A stretch of DNA of 64,000 nt from Stenotrophomonas_A sp035539015 (GTDB taxonomy: Bacteria > Pseudomonadota > Gammaproteobacteria > Xanthomonadales > Xanthomonadaceae), in contig DATLJF010000211.1 in assembly GCA_035539015.1 (NCBI GenBank), forward strand, positions 15,211-79,210, written 5' to 3'. The notes beneath the pieces are model-generated. The model was not told where the DNA came from. It did not search any database and saw nothing but the letters and a program-made list of their open reading frames with translations. Shown piece after piece: positions 53,120 through 61,897 of this stretch (position 1 is its first letter; every line of letters starts with the position of its first letter). A program made the translations under genes and the position numbers.

Positions 53120-53913
53120 GCGTTCTTCCATTGCGGTGCGCGCTTTTCCAGGAAAGCATTGACGCCCTCGGCCTGGTCGGCGGTGTCGAACAGGTCGACG
53201 AACGCTTCGCGCTCGGCCACCAGCGCCGACGCGTGGCTGCCGCTACGCGTGGCCTGCACCAAACCCTTGCACGCAGCGACCGCGCGCGGGCTTTGCTTGC
53301 CCGCCTTGTGTGCCCAGGCAATCGCCAGCGCCTTGGCCTCGCCAGTGCCGACAATCTCTTCAACCAGGCCGATCCGCAAGGCGGTGGCGGCATCGATGCG
53401 CTCGCCGAGCAGGATCATGCGCTTGGCCCAGCCTTCGCCGACCAGGCGCGGCAGGTTCTGGGTGCCGCCGGCGCACGGCAGCAAGCCCACGCTGGCTTCG
53501 GGCAGGGCCATCTGCGCCTGGGCTTCGGCGATGCGCAAGTCGCAGGCCAGCGCGCATTCCAGGCCGCCGCCCATCGCATAGCCGTTGATCGCGGCAATGG
53601 AGACACCGCCAAACGCGCTGAGTGCTTCGAACGCTTCACCGAAGCGGCGCGCCGCTTCGCGCGCGCCGGCCTTGTCACCGCTGGCGAACTGCTTGAGGTC
53701 GGCACCGGCCGAGAAGAACTTGGCCCCCTCCCCGGTGATCACCAGCGCGTACACCTGCGGGTCGGCATCCAGGGCCTTCACCAGGTCGCGCAGCGCCGCC
53801 AGGCTGTGCACCGTCCAGGTGTTGGCCGGCGGATTGTTCAAGGTGACGATGGCGACGTGCCCATCGCGCTCGACCTTCAGGCCGGCGTGCTCGCGCTGCA
53901 GCCAATCGCTCAT
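53116..53913 (-). CDS. Enoyl-CoA hydratase
   Basis: Crotonase-fold hydratase of 265 residues with the oxyanion-hole and catalytic regions SAGADLKQFA, AMGGGLECALACDLRIA and LPEASVGLLPCAGGTQ. In the valine operon it should hydrate methacrylyl-CoA to 3-hydroxyisobutyryl-CoA. ATGA overlap with the acyl-CoA dehydrogenase. Confidence 0.94.
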   Translation of the reverse strand: MSDWLQREHAGLKVERDGHVAIVTLNNPPANTWTVHSLAALRDLVKALDADPQVYALVITGEGAKFFSAGADLKQFASGDKAGAREAARRFGEAFEALSAFGGVSIAAINGYAMGGGLECALACDLRIAEAQAQMALPEASVGLLPCAGGTQNLPRLVGEGWAKRMILLGERIDAATALRIGLVEEIVGTGEAKALAIAWAHKAGKQSPRAVAACKGLVQATRSGSHASALVAEREAFVDLFDTADQAEGVNAFLEKRAPQWKNA

Positions 53914-55088
53914 CGCAGTTCCTCTTCGGTGGTCAGCAGGTGGCGGGCGATGATCATCCGCATCACCTCGTTGGTGCCTTCAAGGATGCGGTGCACGCGG
54001 CTGTCGCGCATCAGGCGTTCGATCGGATATTCGCGGATATAGCCATAGCCGCCGTGCAACTGCAGCGCGTCGTCGCAGATGCTGAAGCTGGCGTCGGTGG
54101 CGAAGCGCTTGGCCATCGCGCACCAGACCGTGGCATCGCTGCTGCCTGCATCGAGTTTGCGCGCGGCGGTGTAGACCATCTGCCGCGCCGCGACCAGTTG
54201 CGTGGCCATATCGGCCAGCTTGAACTGCAACGCCTGGAAATCGGCCAGCTTCTTGCCGAACTGGCGCCGCTCGCCCATGTAGCGGCGCGCGGCATCCAGC
54301 GCGCCCTGCGCGGCACCCAGCGAGCAGGCAGCGATGTTGATGCGGCCGCCATCGAGCGCCTTCATCGCCATCTTGAAGCCTTCGCCCTCCTTGCCGAGCA
54401 GGTTGCCCGCCGGGATACGCACGCCCTGGAAGGTGATCCCGCGCGTGGGCTGGCTGTTCCAGCCCAGCTTCTCTTCCTTGCGGCCGTAGCTGATGCCGGG
54501 CGCATCGGCCGGCACCACGAAGGCGCTGATGCCGCGCGCGCCCTCCTCGCCGGTACGCGCCATCACCACCAACGCCTCGGTGGCGCCGGCACCGGAGATG
54601 AAGGCCTTGCTGCCATCGAGCACGAACTCCTCGCCATCGCGCACCGCGCGGGTCTTCAGCGAGGCCGCGTCCGAGCCGGCGCCCGGTTCGGTCAGGCAAT
54701 ACGAGGCCAACTTCTCGCCGCTGGTCAGTGCCGGGCCCCAGTGCTGGCGCACCGCCTCATTGCCATATGTCGTCACCAGCCAGGTGGCCATGTTGTGGAT
54801 GCTGATGAAGGCCGAGGTCGAAGGATCAACGGTGGCCATTTCCTCGAACACCAACGCCGCGTCCAGCCGCTTCATCGCCAGGCCGCCGACGGCTTCGTCG
54901 GTGTACAGGCCACAGAAGCCGAGCTCGGCGGCCTTGCTGATCGCCTCGCGCGGGAAGTGCGCTTCTTCGTCCCAGCGCGCGGCATTGGGCGCCAGTTCCT
55001 TGTCGGCGAAGTCGCGCGCCGCTTCGCGGAACGCCTGCTGTTCTTCGTTGAGATCGACCTCGTAGGGCATCTGCATGGCAGCGTTCAT
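53910..55088 (-). CDS. Isobutyryl-CoA-type acyl-CoA dehydrogenase
   Basis: Flavin dehydrogenase of 392 residues. YCLTEPGAGSDAASLKT, FISGAGATEALVVMARTG and QFGKKLADFQALQFKLADMATQL are standard family blocks; the catalytic Glu lies in ILEGTNEVMRMIIARHLL. In this operon the substrate should be isobutyryl-CoA, giving methacrylyl-CoA. The ATG at 55088 is preferred; a GTG at 55097 overlapping mmsA by four bases is possible. Confidence 0.93.
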   Translation of the reverse strand: MNAAMQMPYEVDLNEEQQAFREAARDFADKELAPNAARWDEEAHFPREAISKAAELGFCGLYTDEAVGGLAMKRLDAALVFEEMATVDPSTSAFISIHNMATWLVTTYGNEAVRQHWGPALTSGEKLASYCLTEPGAGSDAASLKTRAVRDGEEFVLDGSKAFISGAGATEALVVMARTGEEGARGISAFVVPADAPGISYGRKEEKLGWNSQPTRGITFQGVRIPAGNLLGKEGEGFKMAMKALDGGRINIAACSLGAAQGALDAARRYMGERRQFGKKLADFQALQFKLADMATQLVAARQMVYTAARKLDAGSSDATVWCAMAKRFATDASFSICDDALQLHGGYGYIREYPIERLMRDSRVHRILEGTNEVMRMIIARHLLTTEEELR

Positions 55089-55093
55089 GGCGC

Positions 55094-56608
55094 TCACTTC
55101 AGGTTGATCGTGGTGTTGACGCCATGGCCGAGCGTGCTGTCGTCGAACCAGCGCGCGGTCACGGTCTTGGTCTGGGTGTAGAACATGACGACCTGCTTGC
55201 CATACGGACCGAGGTCGCCGAGCTTGGAGGCGCGCGAACCGGAGAAGGAGAACAGCGGCACCGGCACCGGGATCGGCACGTTGATGCCGACCTGGCCGAC
55301 ATCGATCTCTTCCTGGAACCGGCGTGCGGCGGCGCCGGACTGGGTGAACAGCGCCGTGCCGTTGCCGTTGGGGTTGGCGTTGACCAGGGCGATGGCGTCG
55401 TCGAGCGTGTCGGCCTCGAGGATCACCAGCACCGGCCCGAAGATTTCTTCGTCATAGATGCGCATGCCCGGCTTGACCCCGGAGAAGATCGTCGGCCCGA
55501 CGAAGTTGCCCTGCTCGTAGCCGGGCACCTGCGGCTGGCGGCCATCGAGTTCGAGCTTGGCGCCCTGCTCGATGCCGGCGGCGATCAAGCCTTCCACGCG
55601 TTCGCGCGCGGCGCAGGAAATCAGCGGGCCCACATCGGTACCGGCCTCGGTGCCGCCGTTGACCTTCAGCGTCCTGGCCTTGGCCACCAGCTCGGGAATC
55701 CAGCTGCGCGCCTCGCCCACCAGCACCAGGGTGGAGGCGGCCATGCAGCGCTGGCCCGCGGCGCCGAACGCGGCACCGGCCATGGCGTTGAGGGTCTGTT
55801 CCTTGTTCGCGTCGGGCAGCACCACGGCGTGGTTCTTGGCGCCCATCATGCATTGCACGCGCTTGCCGGCCAGCGAGGCGCGGTTGTAAACGTGGGTGCC
55901 GACCTTGGTCGAGCCGACGAACGACACCGCCTTGATGTCGGGGTGGTCGCAGATCGCGTTGACCACGTCCGCACCGCCGTGGACCACGTTCAGCACACCC
56001 TTGGGCAGGCCCGCTTCCAGCGCCAGTTCGACCAGGCGCATGGTGACCATCGGGTCCTGCTCGGACGGCTTGAGCACGAAGGTATTGCCCGTCGCAATCG
56101 CCATCGGGAACATCCACAGCGGGATCATCGCCGGGAAATTGAACGGGGTGATGCCGGCGCACACGCCCAGCGGCTGCAGCAGCGTGTAGGTATCCACGCC
56201 GTTGGCGACGTTGTTGGCCAGCTCGCCCAACTGCAGGTTGCCGATCGCCGCGGCATGCTCCACCACTTCCAGGCCGCGGAAGACATCGCCCTCGGCATCG
56301 GGCAGGGTCTTGCCCTGCTCGGCAGTGAGCAGCGCGGCCAGCTCGCCCATGTTTTCGCGGATCAGCTGCTGGTACTTGAGGAAGATCCGCGCGCGGGTGC
56401 CGATCGGGGTCTTGCGCCAGGTCTTGAAGGCGGCCTGGGCCGCAGCCACGGCGGCATCGACCTCGGCCGAAGTTGCGAACGGCACCTTGGCCAGCACCGA
56501 CTGGGTGGCCGGGTTGACCACGTCCTTCCATTCGGTGGTCGCCGAGTCGACGAACTGGCCGTCGATCAACAGGGAAACGCGGGGCACGGGGGACAGGGAC
56601 TCGCTCAT
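55094..56608 (-). CDS. mmsA: CoA-acylating methylmalonate-semialdehyde dehydrogenase
   Basis: Aldehyde dehydrogenase of 504 residues, last catabolic step of valine to propionyl-CoA. Family-specific GITPFNFPAMIPLWMFPMAI, the nucleophilic Cys in GAAGQRCMAAS, and EEIFGPVLVIL. First gene of the leftward operon; divergent from the XRE regulator with 121 bases between the starts. Confidence 0.96.
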   Translation of the reverse strand: MSESLSPVPRVSLLIDGQFVDSATTEWKDVVNPATQSVLAKVPFATSAEVDAAVAAAQAAFKTWRKTPIGTRARIFLKYQQLIRENMGELAALLTAEQGKTLPDAEGDVFRGLEVVEHAAAIGNLQLGELANNVANGVDTYTLLQPLGVCAGITPFNFPAMIPLWMFPMAIATGNTFVLKPSEQDPMVTMRLVELALEAGLPKGVLNVVHGGADVVNAICDHPDIKAVSFVGSTKVGTHVYNRASLAGKRVQCMMGAKNHAVVLPDANKEQTLNAMAGAAFGAAGQRCMAASTLVLVGEARSWIPELVAKARTLKVNGGTEAGTDVGPLISCAARERVEGLIAAGIEQGAKLELDGRQPQVPGYEQGNFVGPTIFSGVKPGMRIYDEEIFGPVLVILEADTLDDAIALVNANPNGNGTALFTQSGAAARRFQEEIDVGQVGINVPIPVPVPLFSFSGSRASKLGDLGPYGKQVVMFYTQTKTVTARWFDDSTLGHGVNTTINLK

Positions 56609-56638
56609 CGGGACATTACCGGCAACGGAAGGACAGAA

Positions 56639-56723
56639 TTCGCATTGTTCGCATCCGGCCACGCGGATTCAGCCCATCCGGCGCTTAATCGCGCTAATCT
56701 CGTCACAACATTCTGCGAAGTTT
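56639..56723. promoter_or_regulatory. Candidate operators in the mmsA/regulator spacer
   Basis: Two direct copies of ttcgcat (56639-56645 and 56648-56654) and a ttctgcgaa/tttgtgaa block near 56711-56728 lie in the divergent spacer. Short-chain acyl-CoA XRE regulators bind TTTGC-type motifs, so these are candidates for autoregulation and control of mmsA. Confidence 0.4.
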
Positions 56724-56729
56724 GTGAAT

Positions 56730-58103
56730 ATGCCTGTCTCACAACGCCAGCTCGGGCTGCGCCTGCAGCGCCTGCGCCAGCGCCACGGCCTGACCCAGGC
56801 CGAGTTGGCCAGGCGGCTGGCGCTGTCGCCGAGCTACCTGAACCAGATCGAGCGCAACCAGCGACCACTCACCCTGGCGGTGCAGCAGCGGCTCAAGGAG
56901 GCGCTGGGGGATATAGAAGGTCTGGTCGACCGCGACGACCCGGCCGCCCTGATCGAACCGCTGGACGACGCCCTGCGCGCGCTTGGCCATACGGGGGTCG
57001 GCCCGGGCGAGTTGCGCGCCCTGGCCGGCAACCTGCCGCAGATCGCCCATGCCCTGCTCGACCTGCACCGCGAACACCACCACCTGCGCGAGCGCGCCGC
57101 CGCACTGGAACTGCAACTGGGCAGCGGCCATGGCGTGGCGCCGCTGCTCTCGCCCGGCGACCATGTGCGCGACCACTTCAACCGCCAGCGCAACTACATC
57201 CCCGAACTGGACGAGCGCGCCGAAGCGCTCTATGCCGAGCTCGGCCTGGCACCTGACACGCTGGCGCCGCGCCTGCGCCAATTGCTTGCCGACCGCCATG
57301 GCCTGCGCGTGCGCCTGGATCCGGCGCGCGGCGACAAACGCCTCTACGAAGCCGAGCGCCGGGTGCTGTGGCTGCCGCCGTGGCTCAAGCCTGGCCAGCA
57401 GGCGTTCCAGATGGCCGCGCAACTGGCCACGCTCGAACACGGCGCCCTGATCGACACGCTAAGCGCCAATGCCGGCTTCGACGACGCCGAACGCATTGCC
57501 CTGGCCCGTATTGGTTTCTCGAACTATTACGCCGGCGCGCTGGTCATGCCGTATGCCGCGTTCCTGCGCAGCGCCGAAGACAGCCGCTACGACGTCGAGT
57601 GGCTGGCGCAGCGCTTCGCGGTCGGCTTCGAAGCGGTCTGCCACCGCCTGAGCACGCTGCAGCGCCGTGGCGCCGAAGGCCTGCCGTTCTTCTTCATGCG
57701 CGTGGACCGCGCCGGCAACGTCTCCAAGCGCCACTCCTCCACCGATTTCCACTTCTCGCAGGTCGGCGGCACCTGTCCGCTGTGGATCGTCTACGAGGCC
57801 TTCAACCAGCCCGGGAAACTGCTCACGCAGATCGCGCGGATGCCCGACGGCCGCCAGTATTTCTGGATGGCGCGCCAGGTCAGCAGCGGCCCGCCCGGCT
57901 ACGGCCAGCCGCGCAAGACCTTCGCCCTGGCACTGGGCTGCGACCTGCGCCATGCCGAACGCCTGGTGTACTCGCGCGGCCTGGACCTGCAAGGCGGCAG
58001 CGCGGTTCCGATCGGCCCAGGCTGCCTGACGTGCGAGCGCACCGACTGCCTGCAGCGCGCGTTTCCGCCGCTGTGGCGGCGCGGGCGCGAAGGCAATGGC
58101 TGA
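56730..58103 (+). CDS. XRE-type short-chain fatty-acyl regulator
   Basis: Regulator of 457 residues: an N-terminal XRE helix-turn-helix (QLGLRLQRLRQRHGLTQAELARRLALSPSYLNQIERNQRPLT), a central peptidase-M78-like domain (RIALARIGFSNYYAGALVMPY) and a C-terminal DUF2083-type domain with a cysteine cluster (GCLTCERTDCLQR). This is the RamB/MccR/ScfR class that senses acyl-CoA or organic acids. Divergent to mmsA, hence a likely controller of valine degradation. Confidence 0.92.
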   Translation: MPVSQRQLGLRLQRLRQRHGLTQAELARRLALSPSYLNQIERNQRPLTLAVQQRLKEALGDIEGLVDRDDPAALIEPLDDALRALGHTGVGPGELRALAGNLPQIAHALLDLHREHHHLRERAAALELQLGSGHGVAPLLSPGDHVRDHFNRQRNYIPELDERAEALYAELGLAPDTLAPRLRQLLADRHGLRVRLDPARGDKRLYEAERRVLWLPPWLKPGQQAFQMAAQLATLEHGALIDTLSANAGFDDAERIALARIGFSNYYAGALVMPYAAFLRSAEDSRYDVEWLAQRFAVGFEAVCHRLSTLQRRGAEGLPFFFMRVDRAGNVSKRHSSTDFHFSQVGGTCPLWIVYEAFNQPGKLLTQIARMPDGRQYFWMARQVSSGPPGYGQPRKTFALALGCDLRHAERLVYSRGLDLQGGSAVPIGPGCLTCERTDCLQRAFPPLWRRGREGNG

Positions 58104-58138
58104 ACTACTGAGGCCGCGCCGGATAAAGCGCAGCGATT

Positions 58139-58171
58139 AAAAAGGGCCTGTAACCGTGAGGTTACAAGCCC
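58139..58171 (-). terminator. Rho-independent terminator of ssb
   Basis: Twelve-base stem (58144-58155 with 58160-58171, one mismatch/GU) with a GTGA loop; on the minus strand it is followed by five U (plus-strand A-run 58139-58143). It starts 26 bases after the ssb stop. Confidence 0.85.
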
Positions 58172-58197
58172 TGTGTGCAAGGTAATGCTTGCGCCGA

Positions 58198-58683
58198 TCA
58201 GAACGGAATATCGTCGTCGGCGAAATCGTCCATCGGCGGGGCCGACTGCTGCGGCGCAGGCGCCTGGCGGCGCGGCGCATATTCCTGGCGCGGCGCGGCC
58301 TGGCGCTGCGGGCGATCACCACCACCGCCGCCACCGCCGCCGCCTTCGCCACGGCCGCCGAGCATCTGCATTTCATCGGCAATGATGTCGGTGGAATACT
58401 TCTCCACGCCGTCCTGGCCGGTGTACTTGTCGTAGCGCAGCGAGCCTTCGACATACACCGAGCTGCCCTTGCGCAGGTACTCGCCGGCGATTTCACCGAG
58501 CTTGCCGAAGAACACCACGCGGTGCCATTCGGTGCGCTCCTGCTGGTTGCCGTCCTTGTCCTTGCGCACGCTGGTGGTGGCCAGGCTGACCCGGGTGATG
58601 GCCATGCCGCCCTGGGTGTACTTGACGTCGGGGTCGTTGCCGAGGTTGCCGACGAGGATGACTTTGTTGATGCCGCGGGCCAT
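58198..58683 (-). CDS. ssb: Single-stranded DNA-binding protein
   Basis: SSB of 161 residues: OB-fold N-terminal domain (ARGINKVILVGNLGNDPDVKYTQGGMAITRVSLATTSV), a Gly/Arg/Gln-rich linker with a nine-glycine run, and the acidic interaction tip DDDIPF. The start at ATG 58683 is the only one that fits the family; GGAAAA is close upstream. Works with RecO nearby in the window. Confidence 0.97.
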   Translation of the reverse strand: MARGINKVILVGNLGNDPDVKYTQGGMAITRVSLATTSVRKDKDGNQQERTEWHRVVFFGKLGEIAGEYLRKGSSVYVEGSLRYDKYTGQDGVEKYSTDIIADEMQMLGGRGEGGGGGGGGGDRPQRQAAPRQEYAPRRQAPAPQQSAPPMDDFADDDIPF

Positions 58684-58916
58684 AGCTTTTCCGTCCGGGT
58701 GATTCTGGGAATGGGGGGCGGCGAACGCGGCGGCGCCGGGCGCCGGCACCGGTTCGACCGGCAGGATCGCCGCTGGGGCCATCCGATCGGCTCATATTAC
58801 CAGCACTGGCCGCGCGCACCCGGCCGCGGCGGCCCGTCCGGGCCGCCTTGGCTGTGGGTATTTGCCGTCGCTGCCGGATCGAGCAGTGGCACCGGGGCCC
58901 GTGCGGCCCCTAGCCT

Positions 58917-59330
58917 TCAGTGCACTGCCACCTGGATCGCGAAATCGACCTTGTCCTCGCGCCGTGCGCTGGCGCGCATCTGGTAGACCTGGACGATGTA
59001 CTCGCCATCAGCGGGCACCTGGCCCTTCCAGGCGCTGCCGGTGCTGCCGCTGCCGATGGCCGCAGCGGTGCCGGGTTCGTCGCCGGGCTTGAACACATTG
59101 AAATTGGCGTTGGGGCTGCCCGTCACCTTGACGCTCAGGGTCTGCCCGGCCTTGGCGTCCACCGTGTAGTGGACGCTGTCGTAACCACTGAAGTGGCCCT
59201 TGAGCGTGGCGTCGCTCAGGCCGCGGGAAAAATGCACCGGCACGGTGGTGACCTGGTCGGCGCCCGAGGCCGAGACAGCCAGGCCCACCAGCAGGCACGC
59301 CAACGCGAGTACGGCAAAAACATGCTTCAT
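58917..59330 (-). CDS. Periplasmic PliG-like lysozyme inhibitor candidate
   Basis: Exported protein of 137 residues with a signal peptide (HVFAVLALACLLVGLAVSASGA). The mature part follows the YcgK/PliG pattern: a short HFSRGLSDATLKGHFSGYDSVHYTVDAKAGQTLSVKV half and a C-terminal PADGEYIVQVYQMRASARREDKVDFAIQVAV, matching the block that ends PliG. PliG inhibits g-type lysozyme in the periplasm. The match is by eye and moderate. GGAGG is five bases upstream of ATG 59330. Confidence 0.6.
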   Translation of the reverse strand: MKHVFAVLALACLLVGLAVSASGADQVTTVPVHFSRGLSDATLKGHFSGYDSVHYTVDAKAGQTLSVKVTGSPNANFNVFKPGDEPGTAAAIGSGSTGSAWKGQVPADGEYIVQVYQMRASARREDKVDFAIQVAVH

Positions 59331-59629
59331 GCTTCCCTCCGGGTTGAAGAACATCGCTGTAATGCCACCTGCATCGGCCTGGAAGGCCGTCGATCGGTAG
59401 AACGCGTGCTTCTATAACCAGTACGTCGGGCGTGGGGGTGTCCCGTGTCGCGATGACCGCCGCGCGCCATTCCCACGCGGCTGGCGGTCTGGCCGAAGCC
59501 TAGCCCAATCCCGGCCAGGCGCCTCCCGCAGCGCAGCACGGCAGGTACCAGCAAGCGGCGTGGACGCTGCGAGAACGCGGCGATCTCGGCAGTCGCCTAT
59601 AATTCGCCCACGCTTCCAGCCCGATCCGC

Positions 59630-60628
59630 ATGAGCCTCGCCGAAGATCTCCGTCCCGCCCTGGGCCTGCCCCAGATCCAGCAGCTCGCCGCGCCCGACAT
59701 GGCCGCGGTCGATGCCTTGATTCGCAGTCGCCTGGCGTCGGACGTGGTGCTGATCAACCAGATCGCCGACCACATCATTTCCGCGGGGGGCAAGCGCTTG
59801 CGGCCGATGCTGGTGATGCTGGCCGGGCGCGCGGCCGGCGGTGGCGGCGCCGAGCACCACCAGTTGGCGGCGATCATCGAGTTCATCCACACCTCGACCC
59901 TGCTGCACGACGATGTGGTCGACGAGTCGGACCTGCGGCGCGGCCGCAGCACCGCCAATGCGCTATGGGGCAATGCACCGAGCGTGCTGGTGGGCGATTT
60001 CCTGTATTCGCGCAGCTTCCAGCTAATGGTCGAGCTAGACCGCATGGAAGTCATGCGCATCCTCGCCGACACCACCAACCGGATCGCCGAGGGCGAGGTA
60101 CTGCAGTTGTTGCACGTGCATAACCCGGACACCGACGAGGCGGCTTACCTGCGCGTGATCGAGCGCAAGACCGCGGTGCTGTTTGCCGCCGGCACCTGCC
60201 TGGGCGCGTTGGCCAGCGGCGCCGATGCGGCGCTGCAGGCGCGCCTGTACGACTACGGCATGCAGCTGGGCTACGCGTTCCAGATTGCCGACGACGTGCT
60301 CGACTATGCCGCCGATGCCGGCGACCTGGGCAAGAACCTGGGCGATGACCTGGCCGAGGGCAAGGCGACGCTGCCGCTGATCCACGCCATTGCCCATTCC
60401 GATGCGGCCACGCAGGCGCGCCTGCGCGAGATCGTCGAGCAAGGCGATTCAGCGGCGATGCCGGAAGTGCTGGCAGCGATCCGCGCAACCGGTGGCCTGG
60501 AATACAGCCGCCAGCGTGCCGCCGAATATGCCGAAGCCGCCGAGCGGGCGCTGGACGGGCTGGCCGAGAACGAAGCCGTCGCTGCCTTGCGCGGCCTGGC
60601 GCGCTACGCGGTCGAAAGAACGCACTGA
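59630..60628 (+). CDS. ispB: Octaprenyl diphosphate synthase (IspB)
   Basis: Trans-prenyltransferase of 332 residues that makes the C40 side chain of ubiquinone. First Asp-rich motif LLHDDVVDESD, second FQIADDVLDYA, GKRLRP and KTAVLFAAG blocks are all in place. Length as in E. coli IspB (323). Confidence 0.96.
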   Translation: MSLAEDLRPALGLPQIQQLAAPDMAAVDALIRSRLASDVVLINQIADHIISAGGKRLRPMLVMLAGRAAGGGGAEHHQLAAIIEFIHTSTLLHDDVVDESDLRRGRSTANALWGNAPSVLVGDFLYSRSFQLMVELDRMEVMRILADTTNRIAEGEVLQLLHVHNPDTDEAAYLRVIERKTAVLFAAGTCLGALASGADAALQARLYDYGMQLGYAFQIADDVLDYAADAGDLGKNLGDDLAEGKATLPLIHAIAHSDAATQARLREIVEQGDSAAMPEVLAAIRATGGLEYSRQRAAEYAEAAERALDGLAENEAVAALRGLARYAVERTH

Positions 60629-60645
60629 CCGGTCCTGCGTCTCAT

Positions 60646-60678
60646 GCGCCTTTCTCCCGCATGGCGGGAGAAAGGCGC
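60646..60678. terminator. Perfect 15-base hairpin between convergent genes
   Basis: Arms 60646-60660 and 60664-60678 pair perfectly with an ATG loop. It is 18 bases after ispB and 8 bases before the end of the leftward hydrolase gene, so it likely ends both transcripts. No T-run. Confidence 0.7.
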
Positions 60679-60685
60679 CGAAGGT

Positions 60686-61498
60686 TCAATCCCCGAAACG
60701 TTCTTCGAAGAAGTCTTCCAGCATCCGGTAGGCGCGCTTGGCCGCGCGCGGATGGTAGACGCAGCCCGGCGGGCTGTTGGCGTCGGCTTCGGCGAAGCAA
60801 TGCACGGCACCGGCGAAGTTGACGAACTGCCAGTCGGCGCCGGCGTTGTCCATCTCTTTCTGGAACGCGGCGATGTCCTCGGCGGTGACGCTCTTGTCCG
60901 CCGCGCCATTGAGCACCAGGATCGGCGTCTTCACCGCGTCCGCCTGCGCCGGCATGTCGGTGGCAATGCCACCGTGCAGGCTGACCACGCCGGCCAGTGT
61001 CGCGCCCGAGCGTGCCAACTCCAGCACCGTAGTGCCACCGAAACAGAAGCCGACCGCGCCGATCCGCGCCGGGTCGACCGGTGCCTTGCCGGCCTCTGCC
61101 TTGAGTACTTCCACCGCCTTCAACGCGCGGGCGCGCAAGGTGGCGCGGTCGCTGCGCAGCTTGCCGGCGACCTGGCCGGCTTCCTTGTCGTCCTTGGGCC
61201 GCACGTTCTTGCCGTAGACATCGGCCACCAGCACGACATAGTCGTCGCCTGCGAGCTTCTTCGCCTTCTCCACCGCCGAGTCGTTGACCCCGCGCCAGTT
61301 CGGCACCATCACCAGGCCCGGGCGCTTGCCCTCGCCGTCGTTGTCGTAGACCAGGACGCCGCTGAAGGTGTCCGCACCCATCTTCCATTCGACCGGCCGC
61401 GCCTGCATCGCCGCCGATGCCGACAGCGGCACCAGCGCCAGTGCCAACAACCCGACCGCCCACTGCCAACGCTGCTGCCAAGGATTGCGCCTGCTCAT
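60686..61498 (-). CDS. Exported dienelactone hydrolase family protein
   Basis: Alpha/beta hydrolase of 270 residues with a signal peptide (WAVGLLALALVPLSASA). The nucleophile is Cys in GFCFGGTTV (dienelactone-hydrolase type), with a VVLVADVYGKN block, LNGAADKSVTAEDI (Asp) and AVHCFAE (His). The substrate is unknown; many exported members are esterases or have no tested role. The upstream 399 bases hold a DnaA-box cluster. Confidence 0.88.
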   Translation of the reverse strand: MSRRNPWQQRWQWAVGLLALALVPLSASAAMQARPVEWKMGADTFSGVLVYDNDGEGKRPGLVMVPNWRGVNDSAVEKAKKLAGDDYVVLVADVYGKNVRPKDDKEAGQVAGKLRSDRATLRARALKAVEVLKAEAGKAPVDPARIGAVGFCFGGTTVLELARSGATLAGVVSLHGGIATDMPAQADAVKTPILVLNGAADKSVTAEDIAAFQKEMDNAGADWQFVNFAGAVHCFAEADANSPPGCVYHPRAAKRAYRMLEDFFEERFGD

Positions 61499-61560
61499 CG
61501 GTCCCGCTCCGGCTGGAATGACGGAGCCGAGTGTAGCCTGCCGCGGTGACGGCCAGCGAT

Positions 61561-61719
61561 TGTGCACAGCCGGTGTGGATGGGTGCGGGAGAAGCCTGTG
61601 GACAATTGTTCGCAAGCCTTGCGGCACAAGCGCTGGCTGATCAATGGTCAAAATTTGGCCAGTGCACTTTTGCTTCTCCACAGGCCATGTGGATCAATCG
61701 CGGAGAAGTTTGTGGATAA
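61561..61719. promoter_or_regulatory. DnaA-box cluster in an intergenic region
   Basis: The 399-base gap (61499-61897) contains one perfect DnaA box (tgtggataa, 61711-61719), three with a single mismatch (tgtggacaa 61597-61605, ttctccaca 61674-61682, tgtggatca 61688-61696) and two weaker ones (61561-61569, tgtggatgg 61574-61582). An AT-richer stretch (about 61637-61660) lies between. No dnaA gene is in the window, so this is not the usual oriC neighbourhood. Roles could be DnaA titration, DnaA reactivation, or control of the exported hydrolase. Confidence 0.7.
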
Positions 61720-61786
61720 GTGTCAGCAGGGCTTGCGCTGCTTGACGCTGCGGCGGGTTGGCGAATAAATCGCCAGTGCCTGCACA

Positions 61787-61879
61787 CTGTAGGAGCGGCT
61801 TCAGCCGCGATGCCATCCGATCGCGATAGCCGCACGGCCGTCCCATGCCTTCCGGTCGCGGCTGAAGCCGCTCCTACAG
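61787..61879. repeat. Inward-facing REP-like pair (family A)
   Basis: Two GTAG units as a 24-base perfect inverted repeat (61787-61810 and 61856-61879), spaced by 45 bases. Lies between the DnaA-box cluster and the end of murD2. Confidence 0.9.
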
Positions 61880-61897
61880 GAGGTCCGTAACGTTGCG

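Noticed and set aside
61499..61897. Chromosomal origin oriC
   Set aside because: DnaA boxes are dense, but no dnaA, dnaN, gyrB, rpmH or clear AT-rich unwinding repeats are near; described as a box cluster only.
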